From Ferrovum sp. PN-J185 (lineage in GTDB: Bacteria; Pseudomonadota; Gammaproteobacteria; Burkholderiales; Ferrovaceae), in the NCBI RefSeq assembly GCF_001581925.1, contig NZ_LQZA01000001.1, forward strand, positions 868,001-932,000: a stretch of DNA of 64,000 nt. The letters run 5' to 3'. Numbering within the stretch: position 1 is the first letter of the stretch; each line of letters starts with the position of its first letter. Shown here piece by piece: positions 37,108 to 46,979 of the stretch. The position numbers and the translations under genes are program-made. The notes beneath the pieces were generated by a model that was not told the DNA's origin, made no database searches, and saw only the letters and a list, made by a program, of their open reading frames with translations.

Positions 37108-38247
37108 CTACTTACTAAAATTACGAATACCTCTTGGGAATAAACCATTAGGTCTAAACAACAGAATAGAAATTATCAGTAACGCATATATTAAAAAACG
37201 ATATTCCTGAATAAACTGTAGCTTTTCTGGAATCATGATCATAATTAAGGTTGCTGGTAGTATGCTTTTAATATTACCAATACCTCCTAAAATAATAATT
37301 GAAATCATTAATAATGAATCACTAAATGTAAAATTATTAGGGGCAATAAAACCTGTAACACTTGAGTTAACACTTCCTGCAACACCTATAAAGAAGTTAC
37401 CTATTAGAAAAGCACTAATTTTCCATTTTCGAATAGAAATACCAAAGGTTGAAGCTGCAGTTTCATCTGTTCTAACAACATCCAATGTAAGTCCAAACCA
37501 CGACTTTTCAATTCGATTGGTGACAAAATACAAAACAATAAATATTAATGTACAAAGTAAAATATAGGGTAGATAAAAAGAAAACGAAGTATCTCTAACG
37601 GTAATTGGATTATTAAAGTCAAATCCAAATAACGAGATACTCGGAACTTGCAAACCTTGAGGACCACCTAGTGTGTCATTTACTTCCAAAAAGCTTTTAA
37701 ACAAAATTCCAGCAGCAATAGTAATTAATGCAGCATAATGGCCTCTTGTTTTAAGCACTGGTATGATAAGTACACTACCAAATATCATGGAAATACATCC
37801 TGCTAGTGGTATCACCAATAAACTTGGTATGTGTAATTGTGTCAATAAGACTGTACTGTAACCACCAATACCAAAAAAAGCAGCTGCTGCAAAATTGATT
37901 ATTCCTGTAAAACCAAATTGAACAGTAAGTCCTAAACATACTATAGAGTATAACAATACATTACACATCATTAATAACACAAAAGGTGTTTGATAAAAAT
38001 ACATTGAAATAATCAGTGCTACTATTAGATATACAGCTAAAAGTCTTTTATCATCTAAATGTTTTTGATAACTGGCTAATATATTTCTTAATGGTGATTT
38101 GATAAGTAATACTGAAATAACACATAGAACTAACAGTAACTTAATAAGTGTAGATTGAGAATCTGCGTTTAAAAACAAAACAAGAGGAATACTAATGCCA
38201 AAACTCGTAATAAGAACACTGAAAATAGAAATCATCGTAGCTATCAC
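37108..38247 (-). CDS. HAAT-family ABC importer permease, LivM type (second system)
   Basis: The 379-residue protein is longer than the LivM of the first system by an N-terminal extension of several hydrophobic segments. The core signature is GLTVQFGFTGIINFAAAAFFGI, and the C-terminus has ILGGIGNIKSILPA. It forms the membrane pair with the adjacent LivH-type protein, six bases upstream. Confidence 0.87.
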   Translation of the reverse strand: MIATMISIFSVLITSFGISIPLVLFLNADSQSTLIKLLLVLCVISVLLIKSPLRNILASYQKHLDDKRLLAVYLIVALIISMYFYQTPFVLLMMCNVLLYSIVCLGLTVQFGFTGIINFAAAAFFGIGGYSTVLLTQLHIPSLLVIPLAGCISMIFGSVLIIPVLKTRGHYAALITIAAGILFKSFLEVNDTLGGPQGLQVPSISLFGFDFNNPITVRDTSFSFYLPYILLCTLIFIVLYFVTNRIEKSWFGLTLDVVRTDETAASTFGISIRKWKISAFLIGNFFIGVAGSVNSSVTGFIAPNNFTFSDSLLMISIIILGGIGNIKSILPATLIMIMIPEKLQFIQEYRFLIYALLIISILLFRPNGLFPRGIRNFSK

Positions 38248-38253
38248 CTTAGG

Positions 38254-39177
38254 TTAAACTCTTTCATTAAATTTTTCTGGCAATAAACCTGTTGGTTTAA
38301 AGCTCATTAAAATAATAACCATGGTGAATGCAAATACATCTTTATAGGCACTTGGTATTGTCGGGAAAAGAGTTGGTATTAGTGATCCACCAACCACTTC
38401 TAAAAAAGCAAAAAGAAAACCACCGATAATAGCCCCATAAATATTTCCTAGACCACCTATTATTGCTGATGTAAAACCAATTACTCCCAACAACAAACCC
38501 ATACTAAAATTTATCTCATTGTAATATAAAGCATCCATCACACCAGCAATTGCAGCCAAAGACGATCCTATAATAAACGTAATTAAAACGTATCTATTAA
38601 AAGGAATTCCCATTAATTTTGCAGTTTCACTATCTTGTGAAATGGCTCGTATTGCAAGACCTAATTTAGTCTTGTTTATTAAAACTGCAAGACTAATTAT
38701 TACAAATAATCCAAAAAAAAGTATATAAATATTATCTACTGAGATTGAAAAAGATCCCAATGATAACTGTCCAGTTGGTAATAAATTTGGAAATCTTTTG
38801 GGGTTGGCACCATCAGGATAAAATAAACGTAGTGATTCACGAATTACTGTTCCAAACATCAGAGTTGATAACAATATGTTGATAGATGGTGCATTACGCA
38901 TAGGTAAAATAAGATACCTCGCTATAAACATACCAACAATTGATGTAATTACTATGGAAAACATTAGAATTAAAAATATTGTCATCCAGACTGAATTACT
39001 ATGTACAAAGTAAATAGATGCCAAACCCGAAAAGGCACCAAGTGTTAATACATCACCATGTGAAAATTGTATAACATTCAAAGTACCGAAAAAGAGAGTA
39101 AAACCAACTGCCACCATCGCATAAATGATGCCTAACATTAGTCCGTTTATTAAGTATTGAAAGATTATATCCATCAT
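38254..39177 (-). CDS. HAAT-family ABC importer permease, LivH type (second system)
   Basis: The 307-residue permease has the LivH pattern LMLGIIYAMVAVGFTLFFG, then VIQFSHGDVLTLGAF, and IIGGLGNIYGAIIGGFLFAF near the end. It is separated from the binding-protein gene by 44 bases that hold a perfect hairpin. Two ATG codons start the frame in tandem; the first is used here. Confidence 0.88.
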   Translation of the reverse strand: MMDIIFQYLINGLMLGIIYAMVAVGFTLFFGTLNVIQFSHGDVLTLGAFSGLASIYFVHSNSVWMTIFLILMFSIVITSIVGMFIARYLILPMRNAPSINILLSTLMFGTVIRESLRLFYPDGANPKRFPNLLPTGQLSLGSFSISVDNIYILFFGLFVIISLAVLINKTKLGLAIRAISQDSETAKLMGIPFNRYVLITFIIGSSLAAIAGVMDALYYNEINFSMGLLLGVIGFTSAIIGGLGNIYGAIIGGFLFAFLEVVGGSLIPTLFPTIPSAYKDVFAFTMVIILMSFKPTGLLPEKFNERV

Positions 39178-39186
39178 ATTTTTCTC

Positions 39187-39209
39187 AGAGGAAGACTCAG
39201 TCTTCCTCT
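39187..39209 (-). promoter_or_regulatory. Intercistronic hairpin between binding-protein and LivH-type genes
   Basis: AGAGGAAGAC (39187-39196) and GTCTTCCTCT (39200-39209) form a perfect 10-bp stem with a three-base loop. There is no long U-tract on the minus strand. In ABC importer operons such hairpins usually stabilise the binding-protein message or damp read-through into the permease genes. Confidence 0.6.
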
Positions 39210-39221
39210 TTCTTATAAAAA

Positions 39222-40379
39222 TTATTTTAAAATACGCTTTTTGCTTGCATATTGGCTATCTTCCCATAGTACCCATTTACCATCTTGAGCGACATAAGCA
39301 CTAACTAGGGGAACAATATTTTGGCGATGATCATCAAAAGTAACTTTTCCTATAATTGTGTCAACGTCCTTCGTCTTATTCAACTCTAAATTAACTTTAT
39401 TTCTATTTGGTCCTACTTTTTCTACAGCATTAATAATTAAATTTGCTGCAGTAAACGCAAAAGGTCCATACGCTTCTGGCGGTTCACTAAAATTTTCATT
39501 TTTATATTGTTGCAAGAAAAACTTACCTCCGGGTAGTTTTTCTGCAGGAGCGCCTTCCAGAAATGATAACGAACCTTCTGCAACTTCTTTACCAACACCA
39601 TCTATATACGCTTCTGATTTAATGCCTGATGTTCCCTCAAAAATTGCTTTAATACCCATCTTTTGCATTTGATTTCTAATACGAACACCTAATGGAGTCA
39701 GTCCTCCAAAAAATATAACTTGTGGTTTTAATTCTTTTATTTTTGTTAATTCAGAGGTAAAGTCTTGCTGATCAACTGGAACACCAAAACTAGCTAAAAT
39801 TGTTCCACCATTACTCTTTATATCCTTAGAAAAATATTCCTCATGACCTTTTCCATAATCTGTTGTATCGTGAATAATGACAAATTGCTTATAACCAAGA
39901 TTAGTCATAAATTTCGCAGCCACCTCATTTTGTGTAATCATTGTTCCATTAACACGATGAATTTCAGAAAAATTATTTTTATAAGTAACATCAGGTAATA
40001 CTGCTCCCCACACAATTACGGGAAATGCAAAACGTTGATAAGTATTTACTGTAGCAATGGCAACCGATGAACAAAAATGTGTAACTCCAGCAACAATGGA
40101 GTTATCACTCGACATTTTTGTAGCAACTTGTACACCAGTGCTAGGTTTACACTCATCGTCAAGTGTGACCAATTCATAGTGATATTTTGCGTTTGGATCT
40201 CTATTTTTTAAATCTATCGCAAGCTGAGTAGAATTACGACCACCAACACCAATTGCAGAATTACCTCCTGTCAAAGGTCCAATAAAACCAATTTTTACCG
40301 TCTCCTTTGCATCAGCCAAAGATGCGGACAATGTAATAGAAATTGCTAATACTACTGAAAACGATTTCATGTTAATCAT
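39222..40379 (-). CDS. HAAT-family periplasmic substrate-binding protein (second system)
   Basis: This is a LivK-type binding protein of 385 residues. A signal peptide ends near SLADAK, then ETVKIGFIGPLTGGNSAIGVGG forms the first strand and ligand loop. CKPSTG and THFCSS place two cysteines in the usual disulfide region. It is the first gene of a six-gene minus-strand unit (binding protein, LivH, LivM, LivG, LivF, amidohydrolase). The amidohydrolase suggests a ureido or carbamoyl compound as ligand, which is inference. Confidence 0.87.
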   Translation of the reverse strand: MINMKSFSVVLAISITLSASLADAKETVKIGFIGPLTGGNSAIGVGGRNSTQLAIDLKNRDPNAKYHYELVTLDDECKPSTGVQVATKMSSDNSIVAGVTHFCSSVAIATVNTYQRFAFPVIVWGAVLPDVTYKNNFSEIHRVNGTMITQNEVAAKFMTNLGYKQFVIIHDTTDYGKGHEEYFSKDIKSNGGTILASFGVPVDQQDFTSELTKIKELKPQVIFFGGLTPLGVRIRNQMQKMGIKAIFEGTSGIKSEAYIDGVGKEVAEGSLSFLEGAPAEKLPGGKFFLQQYKNENFSEPPEAYGPFAFTAANLIINAVEKVGPNRNKVNLELNKTKDVDTIIGKVTFDDHRQNIVPLVSAYVAQDGKWVLWEDSQYASKKRILK

Positions 40380-40874
40380 TTGTCTATCTCCTGTTTTTCA
40401 TACTTAACCAAGCAATTATCATGCCATAATATGCAACATGGACATTTGAGATAAATTTGAAAAAATTTAATTAGTAAAATAACACTGAATTTTATTTCAA
40501 GAAATTACAGGACTTTTCGTATTGATGCATTGATCTATATTAATCCAATACATTTAGTCAACTCTAACCCAAGGTAATAAAATAATAATTAAAATAGAAT
40601 GGTATAAATATTTAGCATTTTTAGGGGATTAATTTATAGAGATATAATCTTTAAAATGCAGTAAAAAAAGATTTTTGTTTTATAAAAGCTATTGGTTTGA
40701 ATTAAACATATTCTTAAGAAATTAAAAAGGTAGGGTTTCAAAGCAGTAAATATTTCTATATCAAACCCTTTATAAAACCACTTAAATCTCTCAATAAGAT
40801 TCTATAAATTAATTGTATCCAAAAAAATTAGTATTGACATAAAGTGTATTTAAGTCTAACAAAGAATCTTTTAA
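40380..40874. other. Long AT-rich intergenic region
   Basis: These 495 bases separate the response regulator gene from the second HAAT operon. The sequence is very AT-rich with no credible frame. An inverted repeat, AGGGTTT/AAACCCT at about 40733-40768 with a loop of some 22 bases, followed on the minus strand by ACC and TTTTT, may end the urea/amide transcript. The promoter for the binding-protein gene must lie in the part nearest 40380, but no clear match stands out. Confidence 0.55.
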
Positions 40875-41789
40875 CTAAAAAAGACTACCTTTAATATTTT
40901 TATTATTTAACACAAGATTAATAGCAGAATTACGATTTTCAGCACCAATCTTTTCGAAAATATGCTCAACATGTTTATCTATAGTTCTTGGACTATTACC
41001 CAGTATTAAACCTATTTCTCGGTTTGTCTTACCTTTTGTTAGCCACAATAAAACCTCTGCTTCTCTAAAAGTAAGCATAAAATCATTTTGCAATGAACCA
41101 AGAACTAACGCTTCATTTTCCTCCCTCAATGAAATAACAATTTCATTATTATTTTTTTTAATATCCCTAATTTGAAGATATAGTTTTCCGCCATTTTTTT
41201 CACTAAGAATAATTGGAATATCAATTTGATTTAATAAAGTTTTGTTAGTTTCAAAAAAAATAAAGAGAGATAATACCCAATCTCTTTCGGAAGTACTCAA
41301 ATAAGTTTCCAGTAATTTTTTAGCATGATTTGTAATCCAATTTATATTTTTGGAGGAGAAGTTAATAGAAATAGACGCCATATTAACTTCGTCTAATAAA
41401 TCCTTAACAAGATTATTTGCTTTTGAAGTTTTTATATGAGATGAAATTCTTACCAGCACTTCTTTTGGATTTAATGGTTTAGTTACATAGTCTATAACCC
41501 CATTATTAAATGCTTTAACTATACTCTCAGTCTCTGTGAGTCCTGTCATAAAAACAATAGGGATATTGTTTGTATAAGGATCTGATTTTAATTTTTTCGC
41601 TAAATCAAAACCATTTATACCTGGCATAACAGCATCTAGAAGTATTAGATCAACTTCTTGTTGATAAACAATTTTATAGGCAGCATCACCATTAGTAGCT
41701 ATTAATACAAAATAGCCCTCCTCATCAAGTGAGTCATGTAAAACTGCTAAATTTTCTGGTGTGTCATCAACAACTAAAATGGTATACAT
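40875..41789 (-). CDS. LuxR-type response regulator of the urea/amide cluster
   Basis: The 304-residue protein has an N-terminal receiver domain with acidic pocket DD, phospho-acceptor Asp52 in LILLDAVMPG and Lys104 in VTKPL. A middle region of about 110 residues follows that I do not recognise. The C-terminal LuxR helix-turn-helix (about 238-296) contains LTFREAEVLLWLTKGKTNRE and then RTIDKHVEHIF. It begins eight bases after the kinase fusion gene and is its probable partner. Likely targets are the urtA/porin promoter region and its own operon. Confidence 0.9.
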   Translation of the reverse strand: MYTILVVDDTPENLAVLHDSLDEEGYFVLIATNGDAAYKIVYQQEVDLILLDAVMPGINGFDLAKKLKSDPYTNNIPIVFMTGLTETESIVKAFNNGVIDYVTKPLNPKEVLVRISSHIKTSKANNLVKDLLDEVNMASISINFSSKNINWITNHAKKLLETYLSTSERDWVLSLFIFFETNKTLLNQIDIPIILSEKNGGKLYLQIRDIKKNNNEIVISLREENEALVLGSLQNDFMLTFREAEVLLWLTKGKTNREIGLILGNSPRTIDKHVEHIFEKIGAENRNSAINLVLNNKNIKGSLF

Positions 41790-41797
41790 ATAAAATT

Positions 41798-44700
41798 TTA
41801 TCTACTTAAACCTTTATCTATGAAAAGACGTAATTCATCTAATTTAAATTGACTAGCTAATGTTCTAGAATGATTAACAAAATCTTGATATTTTTTATTG
41901 GTATAGATCACTTCGTCTAATACAATTAGAATCCCTTTCCAATAACCAGCATCTATACTATTTTTTATTTTATTTAAATACTCGTCAGGAGGATAGCTAT
42001 AGTCAATTTCAAACAATGAAGGACTAGTTGGTTCAACTGTGTGTGTAATCCATTTTAAAGATAACTTATCACCAATGAATCTCAATAGCTCATCAATAGA
42101 AACAGGTTTAGTAAAAAAAGATTCTGAGGTAATACCTACATTATTTTCAGTATTAATCTCAAATGCGTTAGCAGAAATTATTGCAAAAATAAAATTTTTA
42201 TCACTAAATTTTCGTTTGATTTTATAAATGGTTTCCCATCCATCAATTCCGGGCATTGCTAAATCCATAAAAATAATATCTGGGTTTATACTATTTAATA
42301 AGTTCAAACAATGATCACCACTCTCTGCTTCAATTACATCAAAACCCAAAGGACCTAGAAAGCTTTTAAGTAAGGTTCTATCAATTTCTTCATTGTCTAC
42401 AACCATCACTCTTCTTCTTGGTCCCTCATAACCAATATAAATTTGTTTATTAAAATCTTTAAGAGGATTTTGTGTGATAACTTGGGGAAGATATAACTTT
42501 ATTGTAAATGTAGTACCAACTTTTTCTTGACTTGTCACAGTAATTTCACCACCCATAATACCAATTAACATTTTAGTAATGGTTAGACCTAATCCTGTAC
42601 CACCTTCAATTTCTGTAGAGATACCTGTACCTCGTGCAAAAGGTTCAAAGATTTTTTCTAAATCTGTATTATTGATACCTGGACCTGTATCTTCAATTAT
42701 AAATGTAGCGATATCTCCTTGATATTTTGTTTTAAAAACCACTTTTCCTTGCATAGTAAACTTAATAGCATTACCTAATATATTAATAAGTATTTGTCTT
42801 ACTCGAGCGCTGTCTGCACGAACAATTACTGGTAGATAAGTTAACGCTTCAAATTCAAACTTTAGATTTTTCTTATATGCTTGTAACTCAAACATACTTA
42901 CTATTTGTTGAATTAAATCTCTAAATTGTACTTGTGTGATTTTTAACTTCATTTTCCCACTTTCTATACGAGCAATATCTAACGTCCCTTCAATTAAAGA
43001 CAATAAATGCTCTCCGCTTTTTCGTATAGTAGCTACTGCATTTTTTCTATTTTCTGGAATACTTTTATCTGAGTCTAATATTTGCGCATAACCTAAAATA
43101 CTGTTTAATGGTGTTCTTAATTCATGACTAACAGACATTATATATCGGCTCTTAGCAGCATTAGCAAAGTCTGCGGCAAGATTAGCTTCATGTAGTAATT
43201 TATCTGTTTTCTGATGAGATACTATTTCTTTCATTAATAATTCAGTCTGAGATTTTGCCTCCTCATACGCTACCTTTCTACTTCGGCTCACTAACACTAA
43301 CCACCAAGAAACTATACCCATTACTAGTGTTAGACTAATAAAGATTTTTATATAAGAATTCTTAATGAATTTCTCTGGATCATCAAAATTTAAAACTGTA
43401 TTTGAATATAAGTCTTGATAATAAAATAAAATCAAAAAAAGCATTAGTAGAAGTACAAAAGAAAAAAATAAAATCAAATAATGACCTAAACCTGACCTAA
43501 TTAAAACAACAATCTTTTTTGGTAGATATCTATCAATTAATAGATTAATTTGACTACTTATGTTCGCATATGGTTTACATTGGTCTTGACATCTAACATC
43601 TAAGGTACAACATAAAGAACAGATACTACCTTGATAGGCTGGACAGAGGGCCATATCCAGTTTTTCAAATTTATTTCCACATACTACACAATCAGAATTC
43701 TCTGCAGTATTGTGTGAATGATCTTGGTTATTTCTTGCAATATAGAATTTACCTTTGGTATAAAAAGCAATTATTGGAGATAACAACAATGGAAAAACTA
43801 AGGATACTAATATTGCATATGGTCTGTATTCATTTCCAAAAAAACCTATATATATAAGGATAGAACAACAAGAAGTAATGATTACACTAAAAACCCCAAC
43901 CGGGTTTATGTCAAAAAGATAAGCACGTCTAAATTCTATCCCTTCAGGTGATAAGCCTAACGGTTTATTTATTATAATGTCTGCGAATACTGTAATTATC
44001 CAAGGTACAGCAATATTAGAAAATACACCTAAAACAGTATCCATTACTTGAATTAGGTTTAACTCCATTAATAGTAATGCTATAACAATGTTAAAAATTA
44101 CCCAAACCACTCTACCAGGATGACTATGAGTTATTCTTGAAAAAAAATTAGACCAGGCAAGTGATCCGGCATAGGCATTTGTAACATTAATTTTTAATTG
44201 AGATATTAATATTAAAGTTGTTGCTAAAATAAGTACAATTGTATGGTTATTGAAGATCTGTCTATAGACAATAAAGTAAAGAGTATTTGGGTTTAAAGTA
44301 TGTTCTAAATCCGTACCAAAACGATATGCAATATATGCGAGTATTGCTCCACCAAAAATTTTAAACATACTGAGAATAACCCAGCCTGAACCACCTACAA
44401 TTACTCCAATCAACCATCGACCCTTATTATTTCGAACTTGAGGTGGCATAAATCTTAAATAATCTGCTTGCTCTCCCATTTGCGCTAGTAAAGGCATAAT
44501 TACTGTAAGCGCAGAAAAAAACTTCTGTAGTTGAAATTTATCTGATTCACCATATAACCCACCAAATCTCATAATATCTTCAATTAATGCTGTATTTGTT
44601 GAAAATAAGTAAACATAGGGTAGTATTAATAAAATAAGCCATATCAATTGTGTAACAGTTTGGAATTTACTTATGGATGTAATACCTTGTGTAACAATTG

Positions 44701-45190
44701 GAATAACAACTAACGCCGAAATTAAATATGCCCATGTTAAGTTGATATTAAAAGCCACATTCAATGCGTATGCCATGATAGTTGCTTCAAGAGCAAAAAA
44801 TATAAAAGTGAAAGCGGCGTAAATCAGTGAAGTGATTGTCGACCCTAGATACCCAAAACCTGATCCTCGAGTTAAAAGATCCATATCTAGATTATATTTA
44901 GCTGCATAATATCCAATAGGTATACTTACGCTAAAGATTATTAAACAAGCAGTAAGAATTGCGAAAAAAGTATTAATACCACCATAGTGAATTAACAGAG
45001 TTGCACCAAGTGCTTCAAGTACCATAAATGAGGAGGTGCTAAAAGCTGTGTTTGCTACACTGGCAATACTCCACTTACGAAAAGACTTGGGTGTATAACG
45101 CAAAGCAAAATCTTCCATTGTTTCATCTGCAACCCAAGCGTTATAGTCCCTACGAACATTAAATACTCCTAATTTGGAGTACTCATTCAT
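41798..45190 (-). CDS. NCS1-type permease fused to hybrid histidine kinase
   Basis: This is a 1130-residue membrane sensor. Residues 1-480 resemble the NCS1 nucleobase/allantoin/hydantoin permease family with about 12 membrane segments ([31 protein letters not shown]). Residues 501-538 hold eight cysteines (C501, C504, C516, C524, C527, C528, C534, C538), like a zinc ribbon. Two membrane helices lie at about 562-590 and 612-634. Then come the HisKA domain with His689 in SVSHELRTP, an ATPase domain with [14 protein letters not shown] and GTGLGL, a receiver domain with Asp976, and about 100 C-terminal residues that may be an Hpt-like or output part. The start overlaps the ureG stop by four bases. 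Confidence 0.9.
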   Translation of the reverse strand: MNEYSKLGVFNVRRDYNAWVADETMEDFALRYTPKSFRKWSIASVANTAFSTSSFMVLEALGATLLIHYGGINTFFAILTACLIIFSVSIPIGYYAAKYNLDMDLLTRGSGFGYLGSTITSLIYAAFTFIFFALEATIMAYALNVAFNINLTWAYLISALVVIPIVTQGITSISKFQTVTQLIWLILLILPYVYLFSTNTALIEDIMRFGGLYGESDKFQLQKFFSALTVIMPLLAQMGEQADYLRFMPPQVRNNKGRWLIGVIVGGSGWVILSMFKIFGGAILAYIAYRFGTDLEHTLNPNTLYFIVYRQIFNNHTIVLILATTLILISQLKINVTNAYAGSLAWSNFFSRITHSHPGRVVWVIFNIVIALLLMELNLIQVMDTVLGVFSNIAVPWIITVFADIIINKPLGLSPEGIEFRRAYLFDINPVGVFSVIITSCCSILIYIGFFGNEYRPYAILVSLVFPLLLSPIIAFYTKGKFYIARNNQDHSHNTAENSDCVVCGNKFEKLDMALCPAYQGSICSLCCTLDVRCQDQCKPYANISSQINLLIDRYLPKKIVVLIRSGLGHYLILFFSFVLLLMLFLILFYYQDLYSNTVLNFDDPEKFIKNSYIKIFISLTLVMGIVSWWLVLVSRSRKVAYEEAKSQTELLMKEIVSHQKTDKLLHEANLAADFANAAKSRYIMSVSHELRTPLNSILGYAQILDSDKSIPENRKNAVATIRKSGEHLLSLIEGTLDIARIESGKMKLKITQVQFRDLIQQIVSMFELQAYKKNLKFEFEALTYLPVIVRADSARVRQILINILGNAIKFTMQGKVVFKTKYQGDIATFIIEDTGPGINNTDLEKIFEPFARGTGISTEIEGGTGLGLTITKMLIGIMGGEITVTSQEKVGTTFTIKLYLPQVITQNPLKDFNKQIYIGYEGPRRRVMVVDNEEIDRTLLKSFLGPLGFDVIEAESGDHCLNLLNSINPDIIFMDLAMPGIDGWETIYKIKRKFSDKNFIFAIISANAFEINTENNVGITSESFFTKPVSIDELLRFIGDKLSLKWITHTVEPTSPSLFEIDYSYPPDEYLNKIKNSIDAGYWKGILIVLDEVIYTNKKYQDFVNHSRTLASQFKLDELRLFIDKGLSR

Positions 45191-45798
45191 AACATTCCCT
45201 TATCGATAATAAATTTTATAACTTGATCTAAACCTTGCTTTGTCTTTAGGTTAGTAAAAACAAAAGGCTTATCTCCACGCATTCTCTTGGCATCACAATC
45301 CATAACATCAAGAGACGCACCTACATACGGTGCTAAATCAATTTTATTTATAATTAAAAGGTCAGATTTTGTAATCCCTGGTCCTCCTTTTCTTGGAATC
45401 TTGTCACCAGCAGACACGTCAATTACATAAATAGTTAAATCTGATAATTCTGGGCTAAATGTTGCGGCTAAATTATCTCCACCACTTTCTACAAAGACCA
45501 CATCAAGATCAGGAAATCTTTTAGTTAGTCGATCAATAGCTTCCAAATTAATACTTGCATCTTCACGTATAGCAGTATGTGGACAACCACCAGTTTCTAC
45601 TCCCATAATTCGATTAGGTGGTAATGCCTGATTTTTAACTAAAAATTGTGCATCCTCTTCTGTATAGATATCATTGGTAACTGCAGCGATATTATATTTA
45701 TCACGAAAAGCAATACATAACTCTAATGTTAATGCTGTTTTTCCTGACCCAACAGGGCCACCAATGCCTACTCTTAACAATTGTTTAGTTTGATTCAT
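45187..45798 (-). CDS. ureG: Urease accessory GTPase UreG
   Basis: UreG is the SIMIBI-class GTPase that delivers nickel to apo-urease with UreE, UreF and UreD/H. The P-loop GPVGSGKT is at residues 14-21, [13 protein letters not shown] carries the metal-binding Cys-Pro-His, and [12 protein letters not shown] provides the guanine-specificity NKID. At 203 residues it is full length. It overlaps ureF by four bases and the permease-kinase gene by four bases, linking that sensor to the urease operon. Confidence 0.97.
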   Translation of the reverse strand: MNQTKQLLRVGIGGPVGSGKTALTLELCIAFRDKYNIAAVTNDIYTEEDAQFLVKNQALPPNRIMGVETGGCPHTAIREDASINLEAIDRLTKRFPDLDVVFVESGGDNLAATFSPELSDLTIYVIDVSAGDKIPRKGGPGITKSDLLIINKIDLAPYVGASLDVMDCDAKRMRGDKPFVFTNLKTKQGLDQVIKFIIDKGML

Positions 45799-46490
45799 GA
45801 GCGAAATAGCCTCGTATATTGTGTTTCATGACATGAGCTAGCAATAGCTAATCCAGGTAATGTGGTTATAGGTATATCTTCATTATTAATAGATATCATT
45901 TTTTCAAGATTTAAATCTAAGATCTCAATCATTTTGACTAAAATTCGCTGCCCTGCAGTTTGTCCAAGAGGAATTACTTTTACTCCAACCATAACAATAT
46001 TTTCCAACCAGGACCAAAGAAAACCCTTTTGAGCTGTTACATTATTTAAACCGCAATAGTAACTTAACAATACCCATACCAGTGGATATCCAAGTTCTTT
46101 ATTATCAAAAGGAAAAAGTTTTAAATCTAAGGATGTGATTTCAGGAATTAACTTTAAGAGAGAATACCCCATTTGAATAGACTCTAGTCTTAATTCACTG
46201 GTTTCTCTAGAGCTTAAATATAACGAATTAATTTCTAAAAAATGATTAAAATCATTTGTTTTTATTGAAGTAAAAGCTTGATTAAAAAAAACCAAGTCAC
46301 TTCTAAATTGGCCTAATAATAAAAAGTCACTTAGCCATTTAATAAAACTACTTTCATCTTTTACTACACCTTGTTCAACCCACCACTCAAGAGTTTGCGA
46401 GTAACTAAAGGCGCCAACCGGTAGTGTGGGGCTAACAATGTGTAATAATTTAAATAAATTCAAATCATGAGTATCATTAGAGCATTTCAT
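45795..46490 (-). CDS. ureF: Urease accessory protein UreF
   Basis: UreF is an all-helical urease activation factor that bridges UreD/H and UreG. The N-terminal [22 protein letters not shown] pattern is diagnostic, and [21 protein letters not shown] ends the protein. The ATG at 46490, with AGGA just before it, is preferred to an upstream in-frame GTG inside ureE; this gives 231 residues. It overlaps ureE by 14 bases. Confidence 0.94.
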   Translation of the reverse strand: MKCSNDTHDLNLFKLLHIVSPTLPVGAFSYSQTLEWWVEQGVVKDESSFIKWLSDFLLLGQFRSDLVFFNQAFTSIKTNDFNHFLEINSLYLSSRETSELRLESIQMGYSLLKLIPEITSLDLKLFPFDNKELGYPLVWVLLSYYCGLNNVTAQKGFLWSWLENIVMVGVKVIPLGQTAGQRILVKMIEILDLNLEKMISINNEDIPITTLPGLAIASSCHETQYTRLFRS

Positions 46491-46968
46491 GTATCCTAGC
46501 TCCACGTCCTACTCCTTCAGCACTATGCCCATGAGAATGACCTACATGTTTTCCGTAAGCCCCTGACTCAGGTTCAAAAGCAACAAAATCTTCTTCAACC
46601 AGCAAACCAAGCCCTCTAATCATTTCTGCTAAAACATGATCTTTTTGAAACATTAAACGATCAATTTGTATATCCACTGGAATATGTCGATTACCTAAAT
46701 GATATGCTGCACGCATCAATAAGTAAGTATTATCTGTACGCACAATATTCAAATGTTCTGGTGCTGATATAACCTCAACAACCCGACCATCGTTAGCTAA
46801 CAATCTATCTCCACCCCTTAAAACAGTCCCTCTATCAAGAAATAATCCAACTTCCTCACCATTTTCTAGTTTAGTTAAAAGACGGTTTTTACAACGTAAT
46901 TCAAATGGGAGAACTAACCGAATTGTAGGATTAATTTCAGTATCAATTTTTTTTTCAATCACTAACAT
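46477..46968 (-). CDS. ureE: Urease accessory nickel chaperone UreE
   Basis: UreE binds nickel and passes it to the UreG complex. The C-terminus has the histidine cluster GKHVGHSHGHSAEG, shorter than the long polyhistidine tail of Klebsiella. AAYHLGNRHIPVDI includes the conserved metal-site histidine. The ATG at 46968 (163 residues) lies 12 bases after an overlapping GTG and just behind the ureC stop, so it is preferred. The 3' end overlaps ureF. Confidence 0.94.
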   Translation of the reverse strand: MLVIEKKIDTEINPTIRLVLPFELRCKNRLLTKLENGEEVGLFLDRGTVLRGGDRLLANDGRVVEVISAPEHLNIVRTDNTYLLMRAAYHLGNRHIPVDIQIDRLMFQKDHVLAEMIRGLGLLVEEDFVAFEPESGAYGKHVGHSHGHSAEGVGRGARIHEML

Positions 46969-46979
46969 GATGAAACTCA

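Noticed and set aside
40835-40863. TTGACA followed 17 bases later by TAACAA on the plus strand
   Set aside because: It would transcribe antisense into the response regulator gene; the -10 is poor and the region is so AT-rich that chance matches are expected.
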